A stretch of DNA of 64,000 nucleotides from Cellulosimicrobium funkei (GCF_004519295.1 NZ_SOZH01000013.1:1-64000); one strand, 5' to 3'; positions 8,871-17,917 are shown, counted from the stretch's first letter. The notes: generated by a model not told the origin, from the sequence alone. Numbers and translations: made by a program.

Positions 8871-10502
8871 GTGCACCTCGCCGCCGACGACCTCGCCTTC
8901 GCCTACCCCGGACGCCCCGTCCTCGACGGGGTCGGGCTGCGCGTCGCCGCGGGGACGCGGCTCGGGGTCGTGGGGGAGAACGGCACGGGCAAGTCGACGC
9001 TCCTGCACGTGCTCTCCGGCGACCTCGCGCCCGGCCGCGGGGAGGTGCGCCGCGCGGGCTCGCTCGCGCTCGTCGAGCAGGAGCTCGCGATCGCGCCGGG
9101 CCAGACGGTCGGCACGCTCGTCGCCGCGACGCTGAGCGGGCTGCGGGCGGTCGCTGCCGAGCTCGAGGCGGCGGCCCGGGACTTCGACCACGAGGCGGGC
9201 GACCTCGCCGAGCTCACGGAGATCCTCGCCCGCGCCGAGCACATCGCGGTGTGGGACGCGGACCGCCGGGTCGACGTCGCGCTCTCGCGCCTCGGCGCGT
9301 GCCGCGACCGGGACCGCGAGCTCGCGACCCTGTCCGTCGGCGAGCGCTACCGCGTGCGGCTCGCGTGCCGGCTGGCCGAGCGCGCCGACCTGCTCCTCCT
9401 CGACGAGCCGACCAATCATCTCGACACCGGCGGGATCGACTTCCTCACCGGTGAGCTCGTCGCGTGGCGCGGCGGCGTGGTCATGGTCACGCACGACCGC
9501 CAGCTGCTCGACGACGTCGCGACCGAGATCCTCGACCTCGACCCGGCGATGGACGGGAAGCCGGTGCTCTACGGGCAGTCGGGGTACCTCTCCTACCGGT
9601 TCGCGAAGAACCAGGCGCTGCACCGGTGGCGGCAGCGGTTCCGGGCGGAGCAGAAGCGCGCGGAGAAGCTCGCGGCGGTCCTCGACGCGTCGTACGAGGG
9701 GCTGTCCGACGAGTGGCGCCCGCCCAAGGGCAGCCAGAAGCACCGCCGCGCGACGCGCGCCCGGATCCACGTCAAGGCCGCGGACCGGCGCCTCCAGCAG
9801 CTCGAGGCGGAGGCCGTCGAGGTACCCGTGCCGCCGCTCCAGCTCGTGTTCCCCGAGCTCCCCGCGATGTCGCCGGGCTGGGAGCCGGGCGACCCGGTGC
9901 TCGAGCTGCGCAGCCCGCGCGTCGGGCCCGACGGCGGCGCGCGCCTCGACCTGCCGGGGACCCGGGTCGCGCTCCCGCCCTCGGGGCGGCTGCTCGTGAC
10001 CGGGCCGAACGGCAGCGGCAAGTCGACGTTCCTCGCCGCGCTCGCGGGCCTGGTGCCCCTCGACCGCGGCACCCGGTCCGTGGTCGACGGCGCGCGGCTG
10101 GGCGTCGTCGCGCAGGAGGGCCCGGCGCTTCCCCCGGAGGCGGAGGACCGCACCGGGTTCGACGAGTACGCGCGCGAGGCGCTCGACCTGCTCGACGCGG
10201 GCCGCCTCGACCCGGACCACCTCGTCCCCGTCGCGTTCCTGGGCCTGCTCACGGAGGAGGACCTCGAGCGACCGCTGCGCGAGCTGTCCGCGGGGCAGCG
10301 CCGGCGGTTCGACCTCGCCCGCGCGCTCCTCGCGGCGCCGCACGTGCTGGTGCTCGACGAGCCGACCAACCACCTGTCGATCGACCTCGTCGACGAGCTC
10401 ACCCAGGCGCTGCGCGTCACGCCCGCGGCGGTCGTCGTGGCGACGCACGACCGCCGCATGCGCGAGGACCTCGACGACTGGCCCCGGCTCGAGCTCGGCT
10501 GA
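8871..10502 (+). CDS. ABC-F family ATP-binding protein
   Basis: A 543-residue protein with two ABC ATPase domains and no membrane segment. Domain 1 has Walker A GENGTGKST near residue 35, signature LSVGERYRVRLA and Walker B LLLLDEPTNHLD. Domain 2 has GPNGSGKST near residue 377, signature LSAGQRRRFDLA and LVLDEPTNHLS. A basic linker (RWRQRFRAEQKRAEKLA to KGSQKHRRATRARI) joins them. This is the ABC-F layout; such proteins act on the ribosome as translation factors or antibiotic-resistance proteins. Which subfamily it belongs to is uncertain. The GTG start is 7 nt after TAGGGT. Confidence 0.88.
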   Translation: MHLAADDLAFAYPGRPVLDGVGLRVAAGTRLGVVGENGTGKSTLLHVLSGDLAPGRGEVRRAGSLALVEQELAIAPGQTVGTLVAATLSGLRAVAAELEAAARDFDHEAGDLAELTEILARAEHIAVWDADRRVDVALSRLGACRDRDRELATLSVGERYRVRLACRLAERADLLLLDEPTNHLDTGGIDFLTGELVAWRGGVVMVTHDRQLLDDVATEILDLDPAMDGKPVLYGQSGYLSYRFAKNQALHRWRQRFRAEQKRAEKLAAVLDASYEGLSDEWRPPKGSQKHRRATRARIHVKAADRRLQQLEAEAVEVPVPPLQLVFPELPAMSPGWEPGDPVLELRSPRVGPDGGARLDLPGTRVALPPSGRLLVTGPNGSGKSTFLAALAGLVPLDRGTRSVVDGARLGVVAQEGPALPPEAEDRTGFDEYAREALDLLDAGRLDPDHLVPVAFLGLLTEEDLERPLRELSAGQRRRFDLARALLAAPHVLVLDEPTNHLSIDLVDELTQALRVTPAAVVVATHDRRMREDLDDWPRLELG

Positions 10503-10568
10503 CCCGCTGCGCCCTCAGCGCCGGACCGGCCGGAGCGTCGTGGCCAGGGGGCGGGCGGGCCCGGCTGG

Positions 10569-11111
10569 TCAGCGGCCCTCGGCCGGGCTCTCCGCCGGGA
10601 CGAGCACCTTGCCCAGCGCGCGACCCCACGCGCGCGCCCGGTCGAGCTCGCCGTCGTCCAGGGGTCCCTCGACGTCGCCGACGTAGAACGACGCGGACGG
10701 GACGACGAGCCGGAACCCCGCGCGGCGCATCGCCCTGGCGGCGCCGCGGGCTGCCGAGCCCGGGAGCGAGCGGACCTTCGTCGCGCGCGTGTCGAACGTC
10801 GCGGCGAGCCGCCCCTCCTCCTGAGGCGGGAGGGACTCCACCCACTCGCGCAGCCCGGTGGCCCGGTCGGAGACCGGGCCCGTCGCGCGCTGCACCGCCT
10901 CGGCGCGGGTCGCGGGGCGCGTCATGCCCAGGGCGTGCGTCGGGCCGCCGGCGACCACCAGCTGCACGTGGCGCAGGGCGTCCGGGTGGGCGGCCGGGTC
11001 GGTCACGTCGACGACCTCGACGCGCACCGTCTCGCACAGCCCCTCCGCGATGGCCTGCGCGACGCGTTCGCTGTTGCCGTACATCGACTCGTAGATCACT
11101 GCGGCGTCCAT
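10569..11111 (-). CDS. flavodoxin-domain protein
   Basis: A 180-residue protein with the flavodoxin FMN-phosphate loop near its start (VIYESMYGNSERVAQAI) and the second flavin loop VVAGGPTHALGMTRP near residue 55. The middle is less conserved, and PSASFYVGDVEGPL near residue 140 fits the usual third loop. The redox partner is unknown. The ATG at 11111 is chosen because an AAGGGG Shine-Dalgarno lies 8 nt upstream; a GTG nine bases earlier is in frame but too close to it. It is convergent with the ABC-F gene. Confidence 0.75.
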   Translation of the reverse strand: MDAAVIYESMYGNSERVAQAIAEGLCETVRVEVVDVTDPAAHPDALRHVQLVVAGGPTHALGMTRPATRAEAVQRATGPVSDRATGLREWVESLPPQEEGRLAATFDTRATKVRSLPGSAARGAARAMRRAGFRLVVPSASFYVGDVEGPLDDGELDRARAWGRALGKVLVPAESPAEGR

Positions 11112-11256
11112 CGCGCTCACCCCTTCGTCGACCGCCCGTCCGGACCGGACGGGTCCCCTCCCTCCAGCGTCCGGCTCCGAGGGCGCGAGGCCCAGGGCCG
11201 ACGGGAACGAGCGTGCGGGCCCTTGGTCCCGGGCGCACTGCCGGGGCGCGAGAGGG

Positions 11257-11919
11257 TCAGGGCGCGGGGCGCAGGCGGGAGTCGACGACGCGCACGAGCC
11301 ACGCGAGGGCGAGGAAGACGACCGCCACGACGGCGGTGTTCACGAGCGCCCGGCCGAGGCCGAGCTCGCCCACGTCGAGGAACGGGTACGGGTACCAGCC
11401 GACGACGGCGCCCCGGACGAACGTGTACGCGATCCACGCGAGCGGGTACGCGACGGACCACCAGACCGTCGCGGCGTCGACCCGCGGGCGCGGGCCCACG
11501 AGTCCCCACGCGGCCACGGCGAGCAGCGGCGCGACGAGGTGCAGCAGGAGGTTCGAGACCTGGCCGGCGCTCGTCAGGTCCTGCAGACCACGCAGGACCG
11601 TGTTGTAGACGATCCCGGTCACCGCGATGCACAGCAGCGCGTCGAGGCGCGCGACGCGGAAGACGGTCCCGTCGCGCGCGGGTCGCGCCGCGAGCAGGAC
11701 GGAGACGACCCCGACGAGCAGGTTCGACTGGATCGTGAAGTAGGAGAACAGGCGCACGAGGCGCTCGGCCTGGCTCGGGGCCGTGCCGGGACCGTCGACG
11801 AGCGCGATCGCGACCTCCAGGACGACGCCCGTGAGCGCCGCGACGGCGACGAGCGCGTGCAGGGTGCGGGCCACGAGGTGCCGGCCCGCGTCGGCCCGGA
11901 CGCCCGGCGCGTCGGTCAC
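11257..11919 (-). CDS. Pr6Pr family six-helix membrane protein
   Basis: A 220-residue integral membrane protein with six hydrophobic segments. The motif FSYFTIQSNLLVGVVS near residue 70 and VYNTVLRGL near residue 110 are typical of the Pr6Pr (FAR-17a/AIG1-like) family; conserved Trp/Pro residues (YPLAWIAYTF, GWYPYPFLDV) follow. The function is unknown. The GTG start at 11919 overlaps the stop of the upstream NUDIX-family gene by 4 nt, so the two form an operon. Confidence 0.8.
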   Translation of the reverse strand: MTDAPGVRADAGRHLVARTLHALVAVAALTGVVLEVAIALVDGPGTAPSQAERLVRLFSYFTIQSNLLVGVVSVLLAARPARDGTVFRVARLDALLCIAVTGIVYNTVLRGLQDLTSAGQVSNLLLHLVAPLLAVAAWGLVGPRPRVDAATVWWSVAYPLAWIAYTFVRGAVVGWYPYPFLDVGELGLGRALVNTAVVAVVFLALAWLVRVVDSRLRPAP

Positions 11920-12485
11920 GGCAGGCGGCCGACGTACGCCATCGCCTGGCGCAGCAGCACCCCCTGGCCGCCGCGCATCTCGAGCTGGACCTCGTCGCTG
12001 CACGCCTGCTCGGGCGTGAGCCACGCGAGCTCGAGGGCGTTCTGCTGCGGCCGGCAGTCGCCCGTCACCGGCACGACGTACGCGAGCGAGACCGCGTGCT
12101 GGCGGGGGTCGTGGTAGGACGTGATGCCCGGCGTCGGGAAGTACTCGGCGACCGTGAAGGGCTGCGGGGACGCGGGCACCTGCGGCAGCGCGACCGGGCC
12201 GAGGTCCTTCTCGATGTGGCGCAGCAGCGCGTCGCGGATGCGCTCGTGGAACATGACCCGCCCGGAGACGAGGGCCCGCGTCATCATGCCCTCGGGCGTC
12301 ACGCGCAGCAGGAGGCCGACCGCGACGACGTCGCCCGAGTCGTCGACCCGGACGGGGACGGCGTCGACGTAGACGAGCGGGAGCTGGGCGCGCGCGACCG
12401 CGATCTCCTCGGCGCTGAGCCAGCCCGCGGGGCGCGGGTTGTCGTGGGAGAAGTCGTCGGGCGGGAAGTCGGCGGTGTCGGTCAC
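11916..12485 (-). CDS. DUF4916 / NUDIX-like hydrolase
   Basis: A 189-residue protein matching the DUF4916 group of NUDIX-fold proteins: YVDAVPVRVDDSGDVVAVGLL, then GRVMFHERIRDALLRHIEKDLG in the place of the Nudix box, then VPVTGDCRPQQNALELAWLTPEQ. The canonical GX5EX7REUXEEXGU box is incomplete, so catalytic activity is uncertain. The GTG at 12485 follows a TAGAAC sequence on the minus strand (12492-12497) by 6 nt, which may serve as the -10 box of a leaderless promoter for this two-gene operon. Confidence 0.75.
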   Translation of the reverse strand: MTDTADFPPDDFSHDNPRPAGWLSAEEIAVARAQLPLVYVDAVPVRVDDSGDVVAVGLLLRVTPEGMMTRALVSGRVMFHERIRDALLRHIEKDLGPVALPQVPASPQPFTVAEYFPTPGITSYHDPRQHAVSLAYVVPVTGDCRPQQNALELAWLTPEQACSDEVQLEMRGGQGVLLRQAMAYVGRLP

Positions 12486-12556
12486 GCGACTGTTCTACCC
12501 CGAGCGGTGCGGCGGGGCGAGTCCGCCCCGGGCGCCACTGCCCGGTCGTGCGGCCG

Positions 12557-14185
12557 TCACGCCGTGCCGGGCGCCTCGGCGTGCGGCTCGGAGACGCGCG
12601 CCACGATCTCGACGAGCGCCTGCTCCGCGACCGGTGCGGGCAGCACCTCCATGAGGGCCATGAGCGGGGCGAGGCGGTCGGGCAGGACCGAGCCGCGCGG
12701 GCTCGGGTCGTCGTCGCCCTCGGGCCCGCGGTCGTCCGCGGCGAGCACCCCGACGAGCGCGCCCCACATCTCGTCGGCGGTGGGTGCGGCGGCCCCCGGT
12801 GCGAACCCCCCGGCGAGCGCGGCGAGCACCCCGCTCACGTCAGGGCGCCCGGCGCCGCGGACGGCGTCGGCGCCCGCGCCGAGCGCGGCGACGAGGCCGT
12901 CGAGCCCGGCCTCGGTGACGGGCGTGACCGTGAGGTGGGTCGTGTGCGGCAGGCGCGTGCCGTCGTCCTGGACGAGCCCGGGCTGCGGCTGGAGCACCCA
13001 CCCGAGGGACCGGACGGCGTCGGCCCACAGGTGCGGGTCGACGCGCCGCTCGGGCGGCACGGACTCGTCGGTCGCCACGGCGACGAGCGGGCCGGTGGGG
13101 CGGCCGACGACGCGGAGCCCGTCAATCGCGTCCACCGCCGCGCGCAGGGCGTAGGTCGCGCGCACGCACCGCGCGGTGAGGGCCGAGTACCCCGCGGTGC
13201 CGAGGGCCTGGCTCACGGCCCACGCCGCGGCGAGCGGCGCGGCGGAGCGCGACCCGGACAGCGTCGGGTTGACGACCGGGTACCCCGGCCAGCCCGTCGT
13301 CGCGAAGAACTGCCGGCGCTGGCGGTCGCGCCCGCGCACGAGCAGGACGGACGCGCCCTTGGGCGCGTAGCCGTACTTGTGCACGTCCGCGGAGATGCTC
13401 GTCACGCCCGGCACGGAGAAGTCGAACGGCGGCACCTCCTCGCCCCCGGCCGCGACCCAGAACGGCAGCACCCAGCCGCCGACGCACGCGTCCACGTGCA
13501 CGGGCACGCCGCGCGCGGCGGCGGCCGCGGCGACCTCGGCGACCGGGTCGACGACGCCTTGCGGGTACGACGGCGCGGACACGACGACGAGCGCGACGTC
13601 CTCGGCGTCGAGCGCCGCGACGAGGTCGGCGGCGGCGGGCGTCCCCGTGGCCGGGTCGACGGGGACGAGCGTCAGGTCCACGTCGAGGTGCTGCGCGGCC
13701 TTGCGGAACGCCGCGTGCACGCTCACGGGGGCCACGACGCGGGGCCGCACGTCCGGGTGCTCGGCGCGGAACCCCTCGCGCGCGATCTTCACCGCGAGCA
13801 GGCAGCTCTCCGTCCCGCCGGACGTCACCGAGCCCACGACGGCGTCGGGCCCGTCGGCCGGCCCGTGCAGCATCGTGCGTGCGAACCCGAGGAGCTCGCC
13901 CTCCATGACGGCGACCGACGTGAACGTCGTGGGGTCGAGCCCGTTGACCGGCTGGACGGCGCGCGCGGCGGCGGCGGCGAGCTCGTCGAGCTCGGCGAGA
14001 CCGGGGTCGTAGACGTAGGACAGGACGCGTCCGCCGTGCGTCGGGGCGTCGGCCGCGCGGAGCGCGGCGAGCCGGTCGAGGATTCCGTCGGTGCGCAGCG
14101 GCACCGCGTCGGCGGGCCGCGGCAGGGCGCCGGGGGCGGTCGATCCCGTGTCAGTCACGGGCTCGGTCGGTCGGGGCGTGGTCAC
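12557..14185 (-). CDS. PLP-dependent decarboxylase (group II / sphingosine-phosphate-lyase-like)
   Basis: A 542-residue fold-type I PLP enzyme. The PLP-phosphate region is GSVTSGGTESCLLAVKIA, the cofactor-stacking part VHVDACVGGWVLPFW, and the Schiff-base lysine is K270 in ISADVHKYGYAPKG. The family includes glutamate/tyrosine decarboxylases and sphingosine-1-phosphate lyase, and the short DACVGG/DVHKYGY signature is closer to the lyase branch. The GTG at 14185 has a GGAG Shine-Dalgarno 7 nt upstream; an alternative GTG at 14158 gives an 8-nt overlap with the symporter stop. It is co-transcribed with the sugar-type symporter upstream, suggesting uptake and cleavage of the same compound. The substrate is not known. 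Confidence 0.82.
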   Translation of the reverse strand: MTTPRPTEPVTDTGSTAPGALPRPADAVPLRTDGILDRLAALRAADAPTHGGRVLSYVYDPGLAELDELAAAAARAVQPVNGLDPTTFTSVAVMEGELLGFARTMLHGPADGPDAVVGSVTSGGTESCLLAVKIAREGFRAEHPDVRPRVVAPVSVHAAFRKAAQHLDVDLTLVPVDPATGTPAAADLVAALDAEDVALVVVSAPSYPQGVVDPVAEVAAAAAARGVPVHVDACVGGWVLPFWVAAGGEEVPPFDFSVPGVTSISADVHKYGYAPKGASVLLVRGRDRQRRQFFATTGWPGYPVVNPTLSGSRSAAPLAAAWAVSQALGTAGYSALTARCVRATYALRAAVDAIDGLRVVGRPTGPLVAVATDESVPPERRVDPHLWADAVRSLGWVLQPQPGLVQDDGTRLPHTTHLTVTPVTEAGLDGLVAALGAGADAVRGAGRPDVSGVLAALAGGFAPGAAAPTADEMWGALVGVLAADDRGPEGDDDPSPRGSVLPDRLAPLMALMEVLPAPVAEQALVEIVARVSEPHAEAPGTA

Positions 14186-15635
14186 GCGGCAGCTCCGGTG
14201 CTGTGTCGTCGATGTCCCCCCTGCGCAGACCGTATCGCACGAGCGGGACGAGGCTCAGCAGGACGAGCGCGGCGGGCACGACCGAGAAGGAGAGCGCGAT
14301 CCCGTCCACCGCGGCGGGCGGCTGGGCGACCGTCTCGCCCGCCCGCGTGGACACGTACCCGGTGATCCCGAGGACGAGCGAGAGCACCGCGGCACCGAGC
14401 GCCATGCCCGTCGTCTCGCCCGCCGTCCACACGCCGCCGAAGGCGCCGCCGCGGCCCTCGCCGTGCGTCCGCGCGTCGTGCGCGATGGCGTCGGGGAGCA
14501 TCGCGAGCGGCAGCGCCTGCATGCCCGCGTACGCGACGCCGGCGAGCGCGGTGGGGACGTAGACCCACGCACCGGGTGCCCACACGAGCGGGACCATCCC
14601 GAGCGCAGCGACCGCGAACATCACGGTCGCGACGACGAACCCGCGCTCCTTGCCGTCGCGGCGCGCGAGCCGGGTCCACAGCGGCATGCAGAGCAGCGCG
14701 GGCGCGACGAGCGCCGCGAACAGGTAGCTGACGGCCGCCTCGTCGCGCAGCACGTACCGCGCGACGTACGCCGCCCCGGCGAGCATGAGCCCCGTCGCGA
14801 CGGCCTGGAGCACGAACGCGGCGAGCAGGGTGCGGAACGGGCGCGAGCGGCGCAGGGCGTCGACCGCCTCGCGCACCGCGAGGGTCCAGGCGCGCGACGC
14901 CGAGGCGGGGGCGGTCGACCCCGCAGCGGTGCCGGGCGAGGCGGTGGTGGCTCCGGCCGAGGCCGTGGTCGTGCCGGCCGGGGGAGCGGGCGTGCCGGCG
15001 CCGCGGGGTGCGCGCGGCGCGACCCGCGCGGCCACGAGCATCCCGGCGCCGATGACGACGCCCGACACGACGCCCATGACGAGGTACCCCGTCGTCGAGT
15101 CCCCGCCTCCGCGCAGCGCCGGTCCGCCCGCCCCGAACAGGAGGATCGCGAACGCGAGCGTCGCGACGCGCCACGCGAGCAGGCGGGTGCGGCCGTCGTA
15201 CGTGGGGTCGAGCTCCGCGGGCAGCGCGATGTACGGCACCTGGAACAGCGAGAACGCCGTCGCGGCGAGCAGGAACGCGACGAGCACCCAGATCGCGGCG
15301 GCGGTCGGCCCGGCGGCCGCGGGGACGGCGAACGTCAGCGCGAAGAGGACGGGCAGGGTGAGGGCGCCCAGGGTCATGAAGCGACGGCGCGACCCGGTGC
15401 GGGCCAGGTCGCGGTCCGACCCGTAGCCGATGAACGGGTCGACGACGACGTCCCACACCTTGGCGCCCGTGACGATGAGCCCGGCGGCCGTCGCGGGCAC
15501 CGCGAGCGCGTCGGTGAGGTACACGAGCAGGACCAGGCCGGGGAGGGTGCCGAACCCGCCGGTGCCGACGGACCCGGCGGCGTAGCCCGCGATCGTGGTG
15601 CGCGAGAGCCGGTGCGCGGTGGTGTCGTGCGTCAC
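14151..15635 (-). CDS. MFS/GPH-type (MelB-like) symporter
   Basis: A 494-residue permease with about 12 membrane helices. KVWDVVVDPFIGYGSDR near residue 60 is the diagnostic GPH (glycoside-pentoside-hexuronide) motif, followed by TGSRRRFM. VPYIALPAEL and TLVYAG-type helices complete the first half. A long Ala/Thr/Pro-rich loop around residues 205-250 links the two halves. The GTG start is 6 nt after TACGCT (minus strand, 15642-15647). It overlaps the PLP enzyme gene downstream. Family members use a cation gradient to take up sugars or related small organic molecules. Confidence 0.85.
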   Translation of the reverse strand: MTHDTTAHRLSRTTIAGYAAGSVGTGGFGTLPGLVLLVYLTDALAVPATAAGLIVTGAKVWDVVVDPFIGYGSDRDLARTGSRRRFMTLGALTLPVLFALTFAVPAAAGPTAAAIWVLVAFLLAATAFSLFQVPYIALPAELDPTYDGRTRLLAWRVATLAFAILLFGAGGPALRGGGDSTTGYLVMGVVSGVVIGAGMLVAARVAPRAPRGAGTPAPPAGTTTASAGATTASPGTAAGSTAPASASRAWTLAVREAVDALRRSRPFRTLLAAFVLQAVATGLMLAGAAYVARYVLRDEAAVSYLFAALVAPALLCMPLWTRLARRDGKERGFVVATVMFAVAALGMVPLVWAPGAWVYVPTALAGVAYAGMQALPLAMLPDAIAHDARTHGEGRGGAFGGVWTAGETTGMALGAAVLSLVLGITGYVSTRAGETVAQPPAAVDGIALSFSVVPAALVLLSLVPLVRYGLRRGDIDDTAPELPRDHAPTDRARD

Positions 15636-15749
15636 AGGGGCAGCGTAGAGGGTGCGCGGGCCGGGCCTGCGCGGTCGTGCGCGGGGAATACTCCGGGCAG
15701 GGTGTGTGCTCTACGTAGCAGACCCCCCAAGCCCCCAGGAGGAACATCC

Positions 15750-16133
15750 ATGGCCACGCAGACGCTCACCGAGTCCACGTTCGAGCAGACGATCAAGGAG
15801 AACGACATCGTCCTGGTCGACTTCTGGGCCGACTGGTGCGGACCGTGCAAGATGTTCGCGCCCGTCTTCGAGGCGTCCTCGGAGGAGAACCCGGACGTCG
15901 TGCACGGCAAGATCGACACCGAGGCCGAGCGCGGCCTGGCCGCCGCCGCCAACATCACGTCGATCCCGACGCTCATGGCGTTCCGCGAGGGCATCCTCGT
16001 GTTCTCCCAGCCCGGCGCGCTCCCGGCCCCGGTGCTCAAGCAGGTCGTCGACGCCGTGAAGGGCCTCGACATGGAGGACGTGCGTCGTCAGATCGCCGCG
16101 GCGAGCGACGGCTCCCCGGCGCAGGACGCCTGA
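15750..16133 (+). CDS. trxA: thioredoxin
   Basis: A 127-residue cytosolic disulfide reductase. The active site WCGPCK has its redox cysteines at residues 30 and 33, and the cis-proline is in SIPTLMAFREG. VLVDFWADWCGPC is the canonical core. The C-terminal 20 residues (DVRRQIAAASDGSPAQDA) extend past the usual thioredoxin length. The ATG has a strong CAGGAGG Shine-Dalgarno 9 nt upstream, unlike the many leaderless genes nearby. A strong terminator hairpin follows 14 nt after the stop. Confidence 0.95.
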   Translation: MATQTLTESTFEQTIKENDIVLVDFWADWCGPCKMFAPVFEASSEENPDVVHGKIDTEAERGLAAAANITSIPTLMAFREGILVFSQPGALPAPVLKQVVDAVKGLDMEDVRRQIAAASDGSPAQDA

Positions 16134-16147
16134 GCCTGCACGACACC

Positions 16148-16186
16148 ACGACGGCCCGGCACCCTCCGAGGGTGCCGGGCCGTCGT
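16148..16186 (+). terminator. trxA terminator hairpin
   Basis: Arms 16148-16164 and 16170-16186 are perfectly complementary over 17 bp around a 5-nt loop, just after the trxA stop. No T tract follows. Confidence 0.75.
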
Positions 16187-16394
16187 CGTCGCTGTCGCAG
16201 GCCCGTCACGCGGGCGGGCGCTGCGTGGCGGGTGTGGAGCCGGTGCCCGTACCGGCAGGGGGCAAGTGGTGCGGGCACCGGCTCTGCCACCACGGTAGAC
16301 ACCGAACTGGACGGTCGTCCAGGTCGGGTGCGGGTGAATCCGGGGAGTGCTGCCGCGCCGTCACGACGGGGACTCCGGCAGGGTCGGGGAGGGT

Positions 16395-16475
16395 GCGCGA
16401 GGCGGGACTCGAACCCGCACGTCCGAGGACACCAGGACCTAAACCTGGCGCGGCTGCCAGTTACGCCACTCGCGC
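16395..16475 (-). tRNA. tRNA-Leu (TAG anticodon)
   Basis: Read on the minus strand, the acceptor arms GCGCGAG and CTCGCGC pair over 7 bp, the T arm contains GGTTCGAGTCC, and the anticodon loop TTTAGGT within a CCAGG/CCTGG stem places TAG as anticodon. A variable arm is present, as expected for a leucine tRNA. CCA is not encoded. Confidence 0.92.
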
Positions 16476-16514
16476 GCGGTGGTCAGTCTACGGCGGGCGG
16501 TGCGGCCCCGGCGG

Positions 16515-16542
16515 CCGGTGCGCGTCGCTCGACGCGCACCGG
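16515..16542 (-). terminator. terminator hairpin downstream of the bcp gene
   Basis: A 12-bp perfect stem (16515-16526 with 16531-16542) with a 4-nt loop, between the bcp stop and the tRNA-Leu gene. Confidence 0.6.
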
Positions 16543-16567
16543 GCCAGGACGGCGCCGCCCGGGTGCG

Positions 16568-17044
16568 CTACCTCGGGTCGATGCCGAGGTCGCGACGGAG
16601 CTTCGCGACGTGGCCCGTGGCCTTCACGTTGTACTGCGCGAGCTCGACCTTGCCCTCCGGGTCGACGACGACCGTCGAGCGGATGACGCCCACGACCGTC
16701 TTGCCGTAGAGCTTCTTCTCGCCCCACGCGCCGTACGCCTCGAGGACGGACCTGTCCTCGTCCGACACGAGCGGGAAGGTCAGGTGCTCGGCCTCGACGA
16801 ACGCGGCGATCTTGTCGACCGGGTCGGGGGAGACGCCGACGACCGAGTACCCCGCGCCCTGGAGCGAGGCGAGGTTGTCGCGGAAGTCGCACGCCTCCGT
16901 CGTGCAGCCGGGCGTGCCGGCCGCGGGGTAGAAGTAGACGACGACGTGCTTGCCGCGCAGGTCGGAGAGCGTGACGGTGCTGCCGTCGGCGGCGGGCAGG
17001 GAGAAGTCGGGAGCGGTGTCGCCGACGGTGAGGCGCGTGGACAT
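16568..17044 (-). CDS. bcp: thioredoxin-dependent thiol peroxidase (Bcp/PrxQ)
   Basis: A 158-residue peroxiredoxin that reduces hydrogen peroxide and organic hydroperoxides using thioredoxin. The peroxidatic cysteine C47 and resolving cysteine C52 lie in GTPGCTTEACDFRD, the spacing typical of the atypical 2-Cys PrxQ class. VGDTAPDFSLP and GVIRSTVVVDPEGK complete the family pattern. The ATG has a GAAGGAG Shine-Dalgarno. It lies close to trxA, its likely electron donor, but in the opposite orientation. Confidence 0.95.
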   Translation of the reverse strand: MSTRLTVGDTAPDFSLPAADGSTVTLSDLRGKHVVVYFYPAAGTPGCTTEACDFRDNLASLQGAGYSVVGVSPDPVDKIAAFVEAEHLTFPLVSDEDRSVLEAYGAWGEKKLYGKTVVGVIRSTVVVDPEGKVELAQYNVKATGHVAKLRRDLGIDPR

Positions 17045-17104
17045 GGATCTCCTTCGGTCCGGCCAAGGTGTGGTTCGAGCGTAGGTGAGGGTGGGCGGCA
17101 CCGG

Positions 17105-17110
17105 TAGCGT
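17105..17110 (+). promoter_or_regulatory. -10 box of a leaderless promoter (GroES-like gene)
   Basis: TAGCGT lies 7 nt before the GTG at 17118. Confidence 0.5.
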
Positions 17111-17117
17111 TGTCGCT

Positions 17118-17498
17118 GTGAGCAAGACGACGTCCGCCCCCGCCACCGCCTCGTCCCGCCCGTCGCCGTCCCGGTCGGCCGCCCGCGACCTCCCGATCCG
17201 GATGCTGCACGACCGCCTGCTCGTGGACCCGGAGGTCGACGCGAGCGAGCGGCAGAGCTCGGCGGGGCTCGTCATCCCCGCGACGGCCGTGGGCCCGAAG
17301 CGGCTGGCATGGGCCGTCGTCGTCGCGGCCGGTGAGCACGTGCGACAGGTCGCGGTGGGGGACCGCGTGCTGTTCGACCCGGACGAGCGCGCCGAGGTCG
17401 AGCTCGGCGGCAAGGACCTCGTGCTGCTGCGCGAGCGTGACGTGCACGCCGTCTCGCAGGAGGTCGAGGAGGACGGCCCGACGGGGCTGTACCTCTAG
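17118..17498 (+). CDS. GroES-like (Cpn10 fold) protein
   Basis: A 126-residue protein whose last 90 residues look like chaperonin-10: IRMLHDRLLVDPEVDASERQSSAGLVIP, then AWAVVVAAGEHVRQVAVGDRVLFDPDERAEVELGGKDLVLLRERDVHAV. The mobile-loop region (ERQSSAGLVIP) is present. It differs from true GroES in having an N-terminal Ser/Ala/Pro-rich extension and no groEL neighbour, so it is probably the stand-alone GroES-family paralogue seen in some actinobacteria. The GTG at 17118 is supported by its -10 box; an internal ATG at 17202 would remove the extension. Confidence 0.7.
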   Translation: MSKTTSAPATASSRPSPSRSAARDLPIRMLHDRLLVDPEVDASERQSSAGLVIPATAVGPKRLAWAVVVAAGEHVRQVAVGDRVLFDPDERAEVELGGKDLVLLRERDVHAVSQEVEEDGPTGLYL

Positions 17499-17603
17499 CC
17501 AGGGCCGCCGCGCGGGCTCGCCGGGCCGTGTCGCCGACGTCACACGAGGGCGGGCGGAACGGATTTTCCCGGCGCGCCCGCGGCTGCTAGTGTTTTCTCT
17601 CGC

Positions 17604-17679
<76 letters not shown>

Positions 17680-17687
17680 CCACCGAT

Positions 17688-17714
17688 CGGGCCGTCCGCA
17701 TGGCGGGCGGCCCG
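17688..17714 (+). terminator. terminator hairpin of tRNA-Lys copy 1
   Basis: A 12-bp stem (17688-17699 with 17703-17714, one G-T pair) with a 3-nt loop, 9 nt after the tRNA. Confidence 0.65.
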
Positions 17715-17804
17715 AGCCGTGCCGGTCGAGAGCCGGCGCGGCGGGCGGGCCCGGTCTCCTCGCGGAGATCGGCGGTTCTGGCCGCTGGTAGTGTTCCCTC
17801 TCGC

Positions 17805-17877
<73 letters not shown>

Positions 17878-17890
17878 CCCTTCCTGACCA

Positions 17891-17917
17891 GGCCGTCCAC
17901 CCTCGTGGTGGGCGGCC
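17891..17917 (+). terminator. terminator hairpin of tRNA-Lys copy 2
   Basis: An 11-bp stem (17891-17901 with 17907-17917) with a 5-nt loop, 14 nt after the tRNA. About 200 nt of open sequence with no evident gene follows before the phosphoesterase start. Confidence 0.6.
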
